Program-made: the position numbers and the translations under genes
Shown here: positions 25,486 to 34,886 of the stretch, in pieces
Numbering within the stretch: position 1 is the first letter of the stretch
Layout: each line of letters begins with the position of its first letter
The notes under the pieces: generated by a model
Database searches by the model: none
Told to the model about the DNA's origin: nothing
Seen by the model: only the letters and a program-made list of their open reading frames with translations
NCBI RefSeq assembly: GCF_001593005.1
Contig: NZ_LQZQ01000002.1
Location: 372,001-436,000, forward strand
Reading direction: 5' to 3'
Length of the DNA: 64,000 nt
DNA from: Roseivirga ehrenbergii
GTDB lineage: Bacteria; Bacteroidota; Bacteroidia; Cytophagales; Cyclobacteriaceae

Positions 25486-26709
25486 TTACTTCACACCAAA
25501 AACTCTGAATTGGATCTCGTCTTCGTTTTGTTGATCTTTTACGCGAAAATGAATGCCCTCATTGCTAGTAAATACATTAGGGCTTTCTGGCACCTTTAGG
25601 TCAATTTCATCGATAGGCAGTTCGAAGTAGCTTATCTCATCTGTTTCTGTGTTTACCACAATCAATGTTGCGCCAATTACATCGGGTATATCTCGTTCGA
25701 GCACTTCATTATAGAGGGGCTTGGTTCCATGTGAAAGTACACGATAGATGTATTTTCCATCTGGGGAAATACTATTGTCTCCGTAATATGGAGGATGAAT
25801 AGGTTCCTGAACTTTTGAAACGCTTCCACTTGACCCAGAACGAATGTTTTTGATCTCTCTTAATTTCAAGAAAGTTTCGTAATCAGCGATGTTATAGTTG
25901 GGGTTACCTGCATAAATAGACTTTACCCGTTGGTTGTCCTTAAAAAGGAAAATACTATCAGAGATTGGTGTACTGGCAAATAGGAATTCGGAACTTCTTA
26001 AAAAATGGACTTTAATGGGGATGAATGTTTTATCCTTACGGTTCAGCATCTCCTTGATTTTTGGATAATCTGCAAAGACCTGATTGGCAGAAATATTCTT
26101 TGAAGCAATAGAGTCATTTTTCCAATCTATTACTGCTCTTAGGTATGTTTGCTCTTGATTTTTGCTCTGATTGGAGTTAGTCCACAGGGTATTGATTTTG
26201 CCATTTTCGTAATAACTAGCGCCATCGTAAGAAGCATTTCTCATTTCATTTTGAGAGAGCTTTAAACCTTCGACTGCATGTTTATCTATAACTTCTGCTT
26301 TATCATTGATTAGATATTGACCTATCAATGGAACTCTAATAAAGATGGAGTCTATAGCGTGGAAGAAAAATTGAAACGTAAAGAATTCTTGTATTCCATT
26401 TGGCCCAACTTTTTCCAATTGAATTCTACGAACTGGGGTAGATTGCTTATAATCATACATGTATATGGAGTATGCTTGTCTGTCAAAGAATGATAAGTAA
26501 TCTACTCCTTCAATTGTATTGAATTTTAGATCAATGAGCCGCTCAAAATTGGTTTCGTCATCCAGAGCGAAAGTCTTGATTCCTTTATCAATAAGCTCAA
26601 GTGGCTTTCTTTCGGCTATTATGTTATCGGTTTTCTCACTTTTTTCAGTTCCTCCGCAAGAACTAAGTAGTAATACAGCCAAAAGTATTTTAATAGGATT
26701 ATATCGCAT
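25486..26709 (-). CDS. DUF4221-like lipoprotein (paralogue B)
   Basis: A 407-residue lipoprotein from the ATG at 26709: IKILLAVLLLSSCGG has a lipobox cysteine at about residue 18. The body has beta-propeller character. The VGPNGIQEFF block and the C-terminal NEGIHFRVKDQQNEDEIQF match the protein at 19291-20430, so the two are paralogues flanking the LytTR operon. It is probably attached to a membrane and faces the periplasm or surface. Its function is unknown. The ATG six codons upstream (26727) is possible but would weaken the signal peptide. Confidence 0.7.
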   Translation of the reverse strand: MRYNPIKILLAVLLLSSCGGTEKSEKTDNIIAERKPLELIDKGIKTFALDDETNFERLIDLKFNTIEGVDYLSFFDRQAYSIYMYDYKQSTPVRRIQLEKVGPNGIQEFFTFQFFFHAIDSIFIRVPLIGQYLINDKAEVIDKHAVEGLKLSQNEMRNASYDGASYYENGKINTLWTNSNQSKNQEQTYLRAVIDWKNDSIASKNISANQVFADYPKIKEMLNRKDKTFIPIKVHFLRSSEFLFASTPISDSIFLFKDNQRVKSIYAGNPNYNIADYETFLKLREIKNIRSGSSGSVSKVQEPIHPPYYGDNSISPDGKYIYRVLSHGTKPLYNEVLERDIPDVIGATLIVVNTETDEISYFELPIDEIDLKVPESPNVFTSNEGIHFRVKDQQNEDEIQFRVFGVK

Positions 26710-26790
26710 TATAATTTCTCTATACAAAGATTAAATAAACGTAATATCCATGGAATTAACAAGGCTGGGTAATTCTTGGGCCTGAGTAAC

Positions 26791-26820
26791 AAAAAAAGGC
26801 CGCACCTTTCGGCACAGCCC
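26791..26820 (-). terminator. Intrinsic terminator of the DinB-like gene
   Basis: On the minus strand a GGCTGTGCC / GGTGCGGCC stem (some G-U pairs) with a GAAA tetraloop is followed by seven T residues, 25 bases after the stop codon. Confidence 0.75.
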
Positions 26821-26844
26821 ATTCCAATACACAATACAATTCGT

Positions 26845-27348
26845 TTAACGATAAGCAGGAGGCTTAATTCCTTTCATTCTTAAGTAACTTACCATTTGGC
26901 CTCGGTGGTGGGCATTATGGTCTAAGTATGAAATTACTAGAGCCGTAACTGCGTCATTTTGTTCACTCGCAAGAATCAATTTGTGCATGGCATCAAATTG
27001 CTCTCTAGCCCATTTGATCAGCTCTGCTTTGCTTTTAATATTTTCATCGCCAGGACTCCATTCGGCTTGCCCTCGGTTTTGGAAAGCCCTACGATAATAA
27101 TCGATACTATAGGCAATGTGGTAGGCCTGTGCCCCAAATGTGCGTTGTTCATCATTGGGTTTGAAGCTGTAATCTGCCTCTGGCATAGCATTAAACACTT
27201 CAATAGTGAAGGCTTTGGTAATTTCTAGCCTTTGTTTGAGGTAATCATAACCGCCATCTGCTGGTTTTAAGTTGGCGCTGACAAGCCCAATGGCCAATAC
27301 GGAGAGTACTAAGACCAACAGGGGAGTTTGTTTTAGCTTATTTTTCAT
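26845..27348 (-). CDS. Exported DinB/YfiT-fold protein
   Basis: A 167-residue protein. A signal peptide (PLLVLVLSVLAIGLVSANL) is followed by a DinB four-helix bundle. The three metal-site histidines are visible: AYHIAYSIDY early, and YLDHNAHHRGQMVSYLR near the end. DinB-fold enzymes often transfer thiols or act as metal hydrolases; the substrate here is unknown. Most DinB proteins are cytosolic, so the export signal is notable, although exported versions are common in Bacteroidota. It is transcribed divergently from the dnd operon across a 221-base gap that contains no clear promoter match. Confidence 0.8.
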   Translation of the reverse strand: MKNKLKQTPLLVLVLSVLAIGLVSANLKPADGGYDYLKQRLEITKAFTIEVFNAMPEADYSFKPNDEQRTFGAQAYHIAYSIDYYRRAFQNRGQAEWSPGDENIKSKAELIKWAREQFDAMHKLILASEQNDAVTALVISYLDHNAHHRGQMVSYLRMKGIKPPAYR

Positions 27349-27569
27349 AAGTGGTAGTATAAAGTAAATAGGGTATATACGTAAGTGATTACGTATTTGG
27401 TTGTCGATTATTCGATCTTTTTGAAAATTATCTGCGGTATATATTATTGTTTTTCCACCTTGAACGGATTAATTTCAATTAATTTGCCTTCAATATCAAG
27501 GGGAAAATCGCCCGAACTTTTTTTAAAGGATTACAATTATTACATTCATTCTTTTATACAGTATACTTA

Positions 27570-28877
27570 ATGCTTTTCTATCAAATACAAGAAATCGAGT
27601 CTGAGATTACAAGTCAGTATTTATATGATGAAAATCAGAAGCGACCTTGGGTTATTGGCTTTAGTGGGGGAAAGGACTCTACTTTACTTTTACAACTTGT
27701 TTGGAATGTCTTAAAAAAGATCCCAAGTGAATTAAGAAGCAGAGAGGTTCATATCGTTTGTAATAATACGTTGGTAGAGAACCCAAGAATTTTATCTTTT
27801 ATTGACCGGACATTAGATAGATTACAAAAGGCTGCTGCCGAGCAAAGTATGCCATTTTATGTTGTGCAAACAACACCTGAATTAAGCGATAGTTTTTGGG
27901 TAAATCTTGTGGGAAGAGGGTATCCAGCTCCGATTTCTAATTTTAGATGGTGTACAGATAGGTTAAAAATAAAGCCTACTACGAAATACATCCAAAGTAT
28001 AATTGAAAAACAAGGAGAGGCTATAATATTGCTTGGAACTCGTTCAGATGAAAGTAGCTCGAGGGCGAAATCAATGAAGAAGCATGAAAAGTATGGACAG
28101 GCGCGCCTGAGAAAGCATGTGTTGCCAAATGCGTATGTTTTTGCTCCTATTAAAGATGTAACCACAAATGAAGTTTGGCAATACTTAATGCAAATGTCTC
28201 CTCCATGGGGAGGCTCACATAAAGAGCTGGTTACACTCTATAGAAATGCCAATTCTGATGATTGTCCATTGGTAATCGACAAAACTACTCCTTCATGTGG
28301 TAGTAGTCGTTTTGGCTGTTGGGTTTGTACAGTCGTTAAGAAGGACAAGTCAATGGAAGGCTTGATTGATAACGGTGAAGAATGGATGTTACCATTGGTA
28401 GAGATCAGAAATCTGATTGCAGACGAACGAAGTAATCCGGAGTGGAGAGAGGAGTTTAGGAAGAATGGGCAAGAAGGCCCAGGACCTTACAGGGAATGGG
28501 TTAGAGCGATGCTTTTGGAGAAGCTATTAGAAGCACAGTTTGAAATTCAACAGGAGCAACCCGAAATGGAGCTAATAAGACATCAAGAATTAGTGGCCAT
28601 TCAATTGGCTTGGTACAGAGATAGCTTATTTAAATACAAAGTAGCTGAAATATACAACCGTGTCTATAAAAAAGAAATTGCTATGGGTGAACACGAACAA
28701 AAACTGAGAAAGGAAGAAGAACTGCTCAAAAAATCTTGTGGAAAAAACGAAAAGGATTTTGGCTTGATTCAAGAGTTACTAAAGCTTCAAAAAACCAAAA
28801 CTCTCATGATTAAGAAAAGAGGACTGCAAGATGATATAACCTTGCATATTGAGAAATTCATAAAGGACAATAAATGA
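27570..28877 (+). CDS. dndC: DNA phosphorothioation sulfurtransferase DndC
   Basis: A 435-residue PAPS-reductase/PP-loop protein. The PP motif SGGKDS (32-37) binds ATP. A cysteine cluster (DDCPLV, PSCGSSRFGCWVC, about 230-255) holds the 4Fe-4S centre. The C-terminal third is helical and charged. DndC activates the DNA backbone for sulfur insertion, taking sulfur from the cysteine desulfurase DndA. It is the first gene of the operon; the expected repressor gene dndB is absent upstream. It overlaps dndD by four bases (ATGA). Confidence 0.93.
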   Translation: MLFYQIQEIESEITSQYLYDENQKRPWVIGFSGGKDSTLLLQLVWNVLKKIPSELRSREVHIVCNNTLVENPRILSFIDRTLDRLQKAAAEQSMPFYVVQTTPELSDSFWVNLVGRGYPAPISNFRWCTDRLKIKPTTKYIQSIIEKQGEAIILLGTRSDESSSRAKSMKKHEKYGQARLRKHVLPNAYVFAPIKDVTTNEVWQYLMQMSPPWGGSHKELVTLYRNANSDDCPLVIDKTTPSCGSSRFGCWVCTVVKKDKSMEGLIDNGEEWMLPLVEIRNLIADERSNPEWREEFRKNGQEGPGPYREWVRAMLLEKLLEAQFEIQQEQPEMELIRHQELVAIQLAWYRDSLFKYKVAEIYNRVYKKEIAMGEHEQKLRKEEELLKKSCGKNEKDFGLIQELLKLQKTKTLMIKKRGLQDDITLHIEKFIKDNK

Positions 28878-30991
28878 TTTTCACAGAGGTAGAGTTCAAT
28901 AATTTCCGGATTTATAAGGGCAATAACCCAATCTATTTAGCCCCATCCGCTGACAAAAACATCACTGTAGTTAGTGGAATGAACGGTTTTGGTAAAACTA
29001 CTTTTTTAATGGGCTTGGTTTGGTGTCTCTATGGCAGACAAATGGATCAAGTGGATGATTTTTACAAGAAGGAAATCAAGAGTTATGGTGGTTATGATAA
29101 GTATATAGGTAACAGTTTAAATAGACTTGCTTTAAAAGAAGGACGTACTGTTTTTTCAGTTTCTATTGTTATCACGGATCTCAATATTCCTGAGATACCT
29201 TGTCAGGAAATAAAAATCACGAGAGCATACGATGTAGTTACAAGTGCCTCTGATAAGGTGCAAATACTTATTGATGGCCATGAAAGCGAACTCGTGAAAG
29301 GCCTTGGAGATACAAAGCTTACTGCTGAAGAAATCTTTATTCGTGATTTTATCATGCCGATGGAGATTGCCAAGTTCTTTTTCTTTGATGCGGAAAAAAT
29401 CATTACCCTAGCTGAGGTTGCTGATAAGCAACAGCGAGTAAGTCTAAATAGAGCTTATTCTGAGGTTTTAGGGATAAAGAAGTACGAAGACCTCAAAGCT
29501 GAATTAGAGGAGGTTCTTTTAAGAATCCGCCAAGATTCAGCTAGTGCCAATGAAAGAATGGAACTAGAAAAACTTCAAGCTGAGTATAATCAGATTAACA
29601 TTGAAGTTGAAGTCAAAACAGAACAAATAGATAACAATACAAGTGACATTGAAAAATTGGAATTTGAGGCTACTCAAATTCAAGAAAAATTGATTCGAGA
29701 AGGGAATCAAATGACTGCTCAGCAGCTTGAGGAACTTAGAGGAAAAGCGGCTACCCTTGAGTCCAAATTGAAAATTTTACAAGACGAACTAAAGTCCTCT
29801 TATGATGTAATACCATTTGCAATTGCTGGAGATAAATTATTGAGCGTACTAAATCAACTGGATATTGAGTCTGAACTCAAAAATGCGCAGTTAAGTGAGG
29901 AACAAGTAAAGGATTCAACCGACAAAATAATCAATGATTTAATTGCTCAGCCGAAACCTAAGGATGTAGTAATTGACTATAGAGTTGAGGACTTCTACAA
30001 AACTACTATCAAGAGTCTTATTAGAAAACACTTCTTTTCTGGCGTACCAACAGTTGATCCTGAATTTCAATTTATTCATGACTATTCGGATACTGAGAAA
30101 AATGAACTAGGGGCTTTAGTGAACAGCCTCAAACTCTCATTTAAAGAGTCATTTCGTAGAATAAATGGTGACTACAATTATAGTAAAAACGAACTTTCTA
30201 CAATTAGGAGGCAACTAAAGTTGGCCGAGTCTAATGCAGAAGACCCCGTTATTTCAGCACTTAGAACAAAGAAAAAGAAGATTGATAATGATATAGAATC
30301 TCTAACTGCAAAAGTTAACTCGTTACACCAAGAAATTGGTGCGGCAAATAACAATAAAGGTCAATTAAAAAGGAGGATAGACAATATCTCTCAAAAGATT
30401 GAAGTGTCTAAGTCTTTGAAAGCAAAAGATGAAACTACAAAACGATTAATTGGAGAGCTTCAGACTTTTATTGAGGAGTTTAAAAAGCAGAAAAAAGAGT
30501 CTCTAGAAAGAGAAATTCTTTCTGGATTGAATAGCCTGATGCATAAAAAGAGCTTTATCAAGAAAGTGGATGTAGATATTATCGGAGATGAGATAGATAT
30601 TCAATTGAGAAATGAACGCAATGAAGTCATAAGAAAGGAAGGTCTTTCGAACGGAGAAAAACAAATGTATGCTTCGGCTTTGCTTAAAGGCCTTGTAGAG
30701 GAATCGAATATTGAATTCCCTGTTTTTATTGATAGTCCAATGCAGAAGTTTGATGTTAAGCATGCGGAGAACATTGTGCGCTATTTTTATCCAAGTATTA
30801 GTGATCAAGTTGTGATTTTCCCACTGGTTAAAAAGGAGATGACTCAAGATGAATATGATATTATCCTACCAAGAGTATCCAATGTCTATTTGATCCATAA
30901 CTTAGGGAATGACCATTCTGAATTTAAAGAAGTGAAAAATCCAGAAGACCTTTTTCAGGCTTTCGAAGAAATAAGTGCAGATGCAGTTTAA
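28874..30991 (+). CDS. dndD: DNA sulfur modification ATPase DndD
   Basis: A 705-residue SMC/Rad50-like ATPase. Walker A is GMNGFGKTT (about 34-42), followed by the DndD-typical FFFDAEKI segment. A long coiled coil runs from about 200 to 560. The ABC-type signature GLSNGEKQMYASAL and Walker B FPVFIDSPMQKFD are near the C-terminus. It is needed for phosphorothioation, probably by opening or nicking DNA at the modification site. It overlaps both neighbours and is of ordinary family length. Confidence 0.92.
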   Translation: MIFTEVEFNNFRIYKGNNPIYLAPSADKNITVVSGMNGFGKTTFLMGLVWCLYGRQMDQVDDFYKKEIKSYGGYDKYIGNSLNRLALKEGRTVFSVSIVITDLNIPEIPCQEIKITRAYDVVTSASDKVQILIDGHESELVKGLGDTKLTAEEIFIRDFIMPMEIAKFFFFDAEKIITLAEVADKQQRVSLNRAYSEVLGIKKYEDLKAELEEVLLRIRQDSASANERMELEKLQAEYNQINIEVEVKTEQIDNNTSDIEKLEFEATQIQEKLIREGNQMTAQQLEELRGKAATLESKLKILQDELKSSYDVIPFAIAGDKLLSVLNQLDIESELKNAQLSEEQVKDSTDKIINDLIAQPKPKDVVIDYRVEDFYKTTIKSLIRKHFFSGVPTVDPEFQFIHDYSDTEKNELGALVNSLKLSFKESFRRINGDYNYSKNELSTIRRQLKLAESNAEDPVISALRTKKKKIDNDIESLTAKVNSLHQEIGAANNNKGQLKRRIDNISQKIEVSKSLKAKDETTKRLIGELQTFIEEFKKQKKESLEREILSGLNSLMHKKSFIKKVDVDIIGDEIDIQLRNERNEVIRKEGLSNGEKQMYASALLKGLVEESNIEFPVFIDSPMQKFDVKHAENIVRYFYPSISDQVVIFPLVKKEMTQDEYDIILPRVSNVYLIHNLGNDHSEFKEVKNPEDLFQAFEEISADAV

Positions 30992-32570
30992 TATTAAAAC
31001 ATCAGAGGAGAATAGGCAGGTAGTTACCAGCCTTAGCAATAAGCTTAGTTTGGCATCTGAGAATGTGATTTCCAGAATTGCTTTCAGTTACTCTATTGCC
31101 CAAAACATAACACTCAATTTAGATAAGGACTTTACGGATAGCAAGGGTAAAGAATATAAGGATGACGTTTTGTTTGGGAGATATAAGGACTTCTACGTTG
31201 CGTTGACATGTCAGCATTATAATCTACACAAATCCGACCCTAACATAGGCAAATACATAAAAATGCACATCGATGATGGTTTGCAACGCATCAATACCAT
31301 TTTTGAAGAAAACCCTCATTTTACGGCTTTTGATTTTCTTTCAGCCGAGCTTGAAAAAGGTATAGAGGCCTTAGAATCTTCTGATGTTTCTTTTGAGCCG
31401 ATTATCTATGGTGAGGGTAGCAAACACCTGAAAGTAAAGGATAAGGCTGCCTATCAAGACTTAATCGAAATCATTGTAGGGCAAACGCTAGATGAGGCCG
31501 AACCCATCAAGTTTAAAATCAATGATGTCAACATCCACAACAATCAACATATTGCTGTAGCAGGTGCTTCTGGAACAGGCAAAACCCAGTTTGCTCTTGA
31601 GTTTTTAAGACAAATGAACGAAGCCTCTAAAGGTCTTGTCAATTTTGTTTATCTGGATTTCAAAGGCTTAAAAGGAGATGATTTAAATTATCTCAAACCA
31701 TTTTTTGACAGTACAAACACCACCTACATTGACTGTCCGCAAAAGCCGTTTCCTTTAAATCCATTGTCATTTATAGATAAAGACAATGATACCAACAAGA
31801 AGATGGGGGTTGGAAAGTTTGTGGATATCATTTCAAGCTTTGCCAACATTGGCAAGAACAAAGAACAGTCTTTAAGAGAGGCCACCTTAGCGGCTTTCGA
31901 CAGCCATGTGAAAGATGGCAAATACCCTAGCATGAAGGAAATCTTTGATTTTGCTATGGAGATTGAGGGGGATAAGCAAAGCACCCTTCGTAACATACTT
32001 TTTACCTTAAGTGATTATACTATTTTTGAAACCGAGGTAGATCCCTTAAATACATTTTTAGATAAAAACTATTACTTCTCTCTTTCCGGAGACTTACCCT
32101 CTGAAATACGTTTTACCGCTACATTCCTGATCATCAATTATATATACAACACCTTTATGAACATGGCCAACACGCCTGTTGAAGATGGGAAAGTGGGTAT
32201 GCGATATGTTTTTTTAATTGATGAGGCACACAATGTTTTCAACAACAAAAAGGCACAAGGTTTACTAGACAAAATCCTTAGAGAAATACGCTCAAAAGGA
32301 GTTTCTGTTTTTCTACTTTCTCAAGGTATTGAAGAGTTTAACCAACCCGATATTGACTTCTCAAGCAACTGTGAAACAGCCTTCTTGTTAGATATTAAGG
32401 ATAAAAGTAATGTTCGCTTGATGAGTAAGTTTTTAGGGGTTGGTGAGAAAGAGCATAATGCTTTGATTAAAAACATGGGTAAGATTCAAAAGGGGGAGTC
32501 TCTGTCCAATTTAGCTGAATACAAGAGTCTCAGCAACTTTAAGCTGTCACAATTCTCCGGTCGTGGATAA
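30981..32570 (+). CDS. dndE: DndE fused to a HerA-like ATPase
   Basis: 529 residues from the ATG at 30981 (GTG at 30975 is possible). The first 110 or so residues look like DndE: EENRQVVTSLSNKLSLASENVISRIAFSYSIAQ then FYVALTCQHYN. The remainder is a HerA/FtsK-type ATPase with Walker A GASGTGKTQ (about 195), Walker B VFLIDEAHN (about 411) and an arginine-rich SKGVSVFLLSQG stretch. Normal DndE is about 110 residues and binds nicked DNA. The fused motor could move DNA during modification or take over part of the role of the DndH HerA-like ATPase, since dndFGH are absent. The order after dndD supports the DndE assignment. Confidence 0.82.
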   Translation: MQFNIKTSEENRQVVTSLSNKLSLASENVISRIAFSYSIAQNITLNLDKDFTDSKGKEYKDDVLFGRYKDFYVALTCQHYNLHKSDPNIGKYIKMHIDDGLQRINTIFEENPHFTAFDFLSAELEKGIEALESSDVSFEPIIYGEGSKHLKVKDKAAYQDLIEIIVGQTLDEAEPIKFKINDVNIHNNQHIAVAGASGTGKTQFALEFLRQMNEASKGLVNFVYLDFKGLKGDDLNYLKPFFDSTNTTYIDCPQKPFPLNPLSFIDKDNDTNKKMGVGKFVDIISSFANIGKNKEQSLREATLAAFDSHVKDGKYPSMKEIFDFAMEIEGDKQSTLRNILFTLSDYTIFETEVDPLNTFLDKNYYFSLSGDLPSEIRFTATFLIINYIYNTFMNMANTPVEDGKVGMRYVFLIDEAHNVFNNKKAQGLLDKILREIRSKGVSVFLLSQGIEEFNQPDIDFSSNCETAFLLDIKDKSNVRLMSKFLGVGEKEHNALIKNMGKIQKGESLSNLAEYKSLSNFKLSQFSGRG

Positions 32571-34143
32571 ATTCATAAAAAACATCGATGCAACTCCAGA
32601 AAAAAGGTCATTTTTCTCAATAGTAAATGATTACGATTTAAAGTTATCAATATGTGAATTGATAGATAATTCAATCGATCACTGGGATAAAAGTAATTCT
32701 TCAAGTTTACTTTGTATCAATATAGAGTTAGATAAACGTCAGCAGACTATTCTATTTACAGATAATGCTGGAGGTGTCACCGCTGAAGGAATGCGGCTAT
32801 TAGTTTGTCCTGGAGCATCAAGTAATTCTGATCTTGATAATTCGATAGGCATTTTTGGAGTGGGTTCCAAAAGGGCAATAGTAGCATTGTCAGAGAATAC
32901 AAAAATACTCTCCCATCATATTGATTCACCCGATACTCATTTGGTTGAGATAACTACCGATTGGCTCCAAGAAGATTCTTGGAATCTACCTTTAAGAAAG
33001 ACTCGTTCGATTTTAGCGGGGAATACGGAACTTTACTTGAGTACTCTTAGAAAGGAGATAGAAGAAAACTCTGAAAGTATTTTAAGAGGTCATCTTGGTC
33101 AAGTTTATTCTAAATATCTAACCGAACGACATGTAAGTATTGTTTTGAATAATACTGAAATAAGCCCTTTAGCATTTGATACTGATTGGGCCTACCCAGA
33201 CAGTAATCCCCCGCAAAGTTTTAATATGCATTTTTTGGTAGAGGAGAATCGGAGCGTGAAAGCTAGAATAACAGGAGGCCTATTGAAAGAAGGATGCGCT
33301 GGTGATGGACGACATGGAGTATATTTATATTGCAATAAGCGATTAATAGTAAAGGCGGAAAGAAGTCCAGAAGTAGGGTATGTGAAAAGCAACGCTGGTT
33401 CTTCCGATCACTTAAACAGTATGCGCGTGATAGTAGAGCTTGAAGGGCCAGCTAAATATATGCCATGGGATAGTAGTAAAAGTCGCTTTAATTATCATAA
33501 TGAGAGCTTCAAGTTAATTCAAAAAAAGATCATTGAATTGACAACATATTGGGTGAAGGTATCAAGGAGTTTTGAAAGGAGTGAAGGAGGCTGGAAGGAC
33601 AATGTGTTTCCTTATAAAAATGGAGAGTTAGTAACGAGCACTATAGATGTAGGCAGAGTGTCAATTAACAAATATTTAATGCCTATAATCACCTCTAAAA
33701 AGAAGTTTTCGGATACTCTTAAATCGCTCAACAAAGAAGTTGTTGAAAAAAAGAAATATACCCGTGGCCTGTATGAAACAATAATTACATACAAGGCTAT
33801 ACAAAAACTAGATATTTCTCAAAAAAACAGAGTACTCTTGATAATCCTTGATAGTTCGCTTGAAATAGGCTTTAAAGAGTTTTTGGTTTATGAGGCTCCT
33901 GATGCCTACAGCGAGGATCGTTTAAAAAATATTTTTAAAGATCGGAATCAAGTACACTTAGAAATTCAAAAGCATACAAACTTCGATCAGGATTTATGGA
34001 ATAGTATACGTTGGTACTATAATCATCGCTGTGATTTAATTCATAAAAAGGCTTCAACCACACTAAATGATGACGAAGTAGATGATTTCAGGAAAATCGT
34101 TGAGCATGTATTTAACGAGTTGTTTGGCCTCAAATTTAGTTAA
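32563..34143 (+). CDS. GHKL ATPase with HEPN-like C-terminus, candidate Dnd-linked effector
   Basis: A 526-residue protein starting at GTG 32563, overlapping the dndE-herA gene by eight bases. The N-terminal Bergerat-fold ATPase has the N-box ELIDNSIDH (32-40), DNAGG (67-71) and GIFGVGSKRA (96-105), as in Hsp90, MutL and MORC proteins. The C-terminus NHRCDLIHKKASTTLNDDEVDDFRKIVEHVF (488 onward) has an R-x4-H pair (R489, H494) and the helical pattern of HEPN domains, many of which are RNases. I know of no standard Dnd component of this type. Its tight coupling to the operon suggests it is the restriction or immunity effector, which is inference. Confidence 0.65.
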   Translation: MDKFIKNIDATPEKRSFFSIVNDYDLKLSICELIDNSIDHWDKSNSSSLLCINIELDKRQQTILFTDNAGGVTAEGMRLLVCPGASSNSDLDNSIGIFGVGSKRAIVALSENTKILSHHIDSPDTHLVEITTDWLQEDSWNLPLRKTRSILAGNTELYLSTLRKEIEENSESILRGHLGQVYSKYLTERHVSIVLNNTEISPLAFDTDWAYPDSNPPQSFNMHFLVEENRSVKARITGGLLKEGCAGDGRHGVYLYCNKRLIVKAERSPEVGYVKSNAGSSDHLNSMRVIVELEGPAKYMPWDSSKSRFNYHNESFKLIQKKIIELTTYWVKVSRSFERSEGGWKDNVFPYKNGELVTSTIDVGRVSINKYLMPIITSKKKFSDTLKSLNKEVVEKKKYTRGLYETIITYKAIQKLDISQKNRVLLIILDSSLEIGFKEFLVYEAPDAYSEDRLKNIFKDRNQVHLEIQKHTNFDQDLWNSIRWYYNHRCDLIHKKASTTLNDDEVDDFRKIVEHVFNELFGLKFS

Positions 34144-34171
34144 TAACAGCTCACTTCAATTACAGAAGCGA

Positions 34172-34864
34172 TTAGTATTTCAGTTCTTTAATTTCATTTT
34201 GAAGAGCTACAATCCTCTCCTCAATTTTAATGGGAAGTTGTCTCGGAAAAACATAGTTCTTAAACCGATCGATTTCTCCACTGAATTTTCCTAAGTGTGC
34301 TAATCTAATTATTTGAAAATGTGTTTTTGCGAAAGCTAATAGACCGTTGCCTTCTAAAGCTGCATCTGTTACATCTGCATCCGTTCTGAAATCATATCTA
34401 AGCTCTGGGTCATCAACTAGGCCTGCCTTCTCAATGATTAAATCCTCTAATTTTTGACCGATATATAAAATTTGTTCTAAGAGCTCTTTGTCAGTTTGGT
34501 TTAGTGCCACTTTGCGAGTAGTGCCATCTTGAAATTGATATTCTTGCTCTTTGTTTAAAAGGAAAGTTAAAGTTCTAAATTCAGCTGGTTTACCAACCAT
34601 GAAAATTTTGTAAAACTCTTTACTTGCGTTAAGGTAGGACTGAAAGGGGCCATAGAAATCATTCAGCTTTTTATATATTTCTTGTCTTCTTTCCTCTTTT
34701 CTCTTTTCGGTAATTTGCTCCTTATGCGTTTTATAATTGAGGATTAGTGAAACTATACCGACAATAAATGCACCTATTGCACCAATTGCTGCTGCCAGAA
34801 TTGCAGAATCCGCCCATACTGGACCTGAAGAAGTTGCTCCCTGTGAAATTTCTTGAATAATCAT
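34172..34864 (-). CDS. Membrane-anchored protein of unknown function in the Dnd locus
   Basis: A 230-residue protein with one N-terminal transmembrane segment (about 20-43: SAILAAAIGAIGAFIVGIVSLIL), then a charged coiled-coil start (KTHKEQITEKRKEERRQEIYKKLNDFYGPF) and a soluble helical domain. The family is not recognised. It faces the GHKL gene convergently with a 28-base gap, and lies 22 bases after the cysteine desulfurase gene on its own strand, so it is probably co-transcribed with that gene. It could be part of the defence locus or a separate cargo gene. Confidence 0.55.
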   Translation of the reverse strand: MIIQEISQGATSSGPVWADSAILAAAIGAIGAFIVGIVSLILNYKTHKEQITEKRKEERRQEIYKKLNDFYGPFQSYLNASKEFYKIFMVGKPAEFRTLTFLLNKEQEYQFQDGTTRKVALNQTDKELLEQILYIGQKLEDLIIEKAGLVDDPELRYDFRTDADVTDAALEGNGLLAFAKTHFQIIRLAHLGKFSGEIDRFKNYVFPRQLPIKIEERIVALQNEIKELKY

Positions 34865-34886
34865 AATGCCAAAATTATTAGGTCAA

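Noticed and set aside
27385-27570. 61-residue frame just upstream of dndC that could be a short dndB-like or leader gene
   Set aside because: Hydrophobic, low-complexity translation with no family resemblance, in the AT-rich promoter gap; DndB is several hundred residues long.
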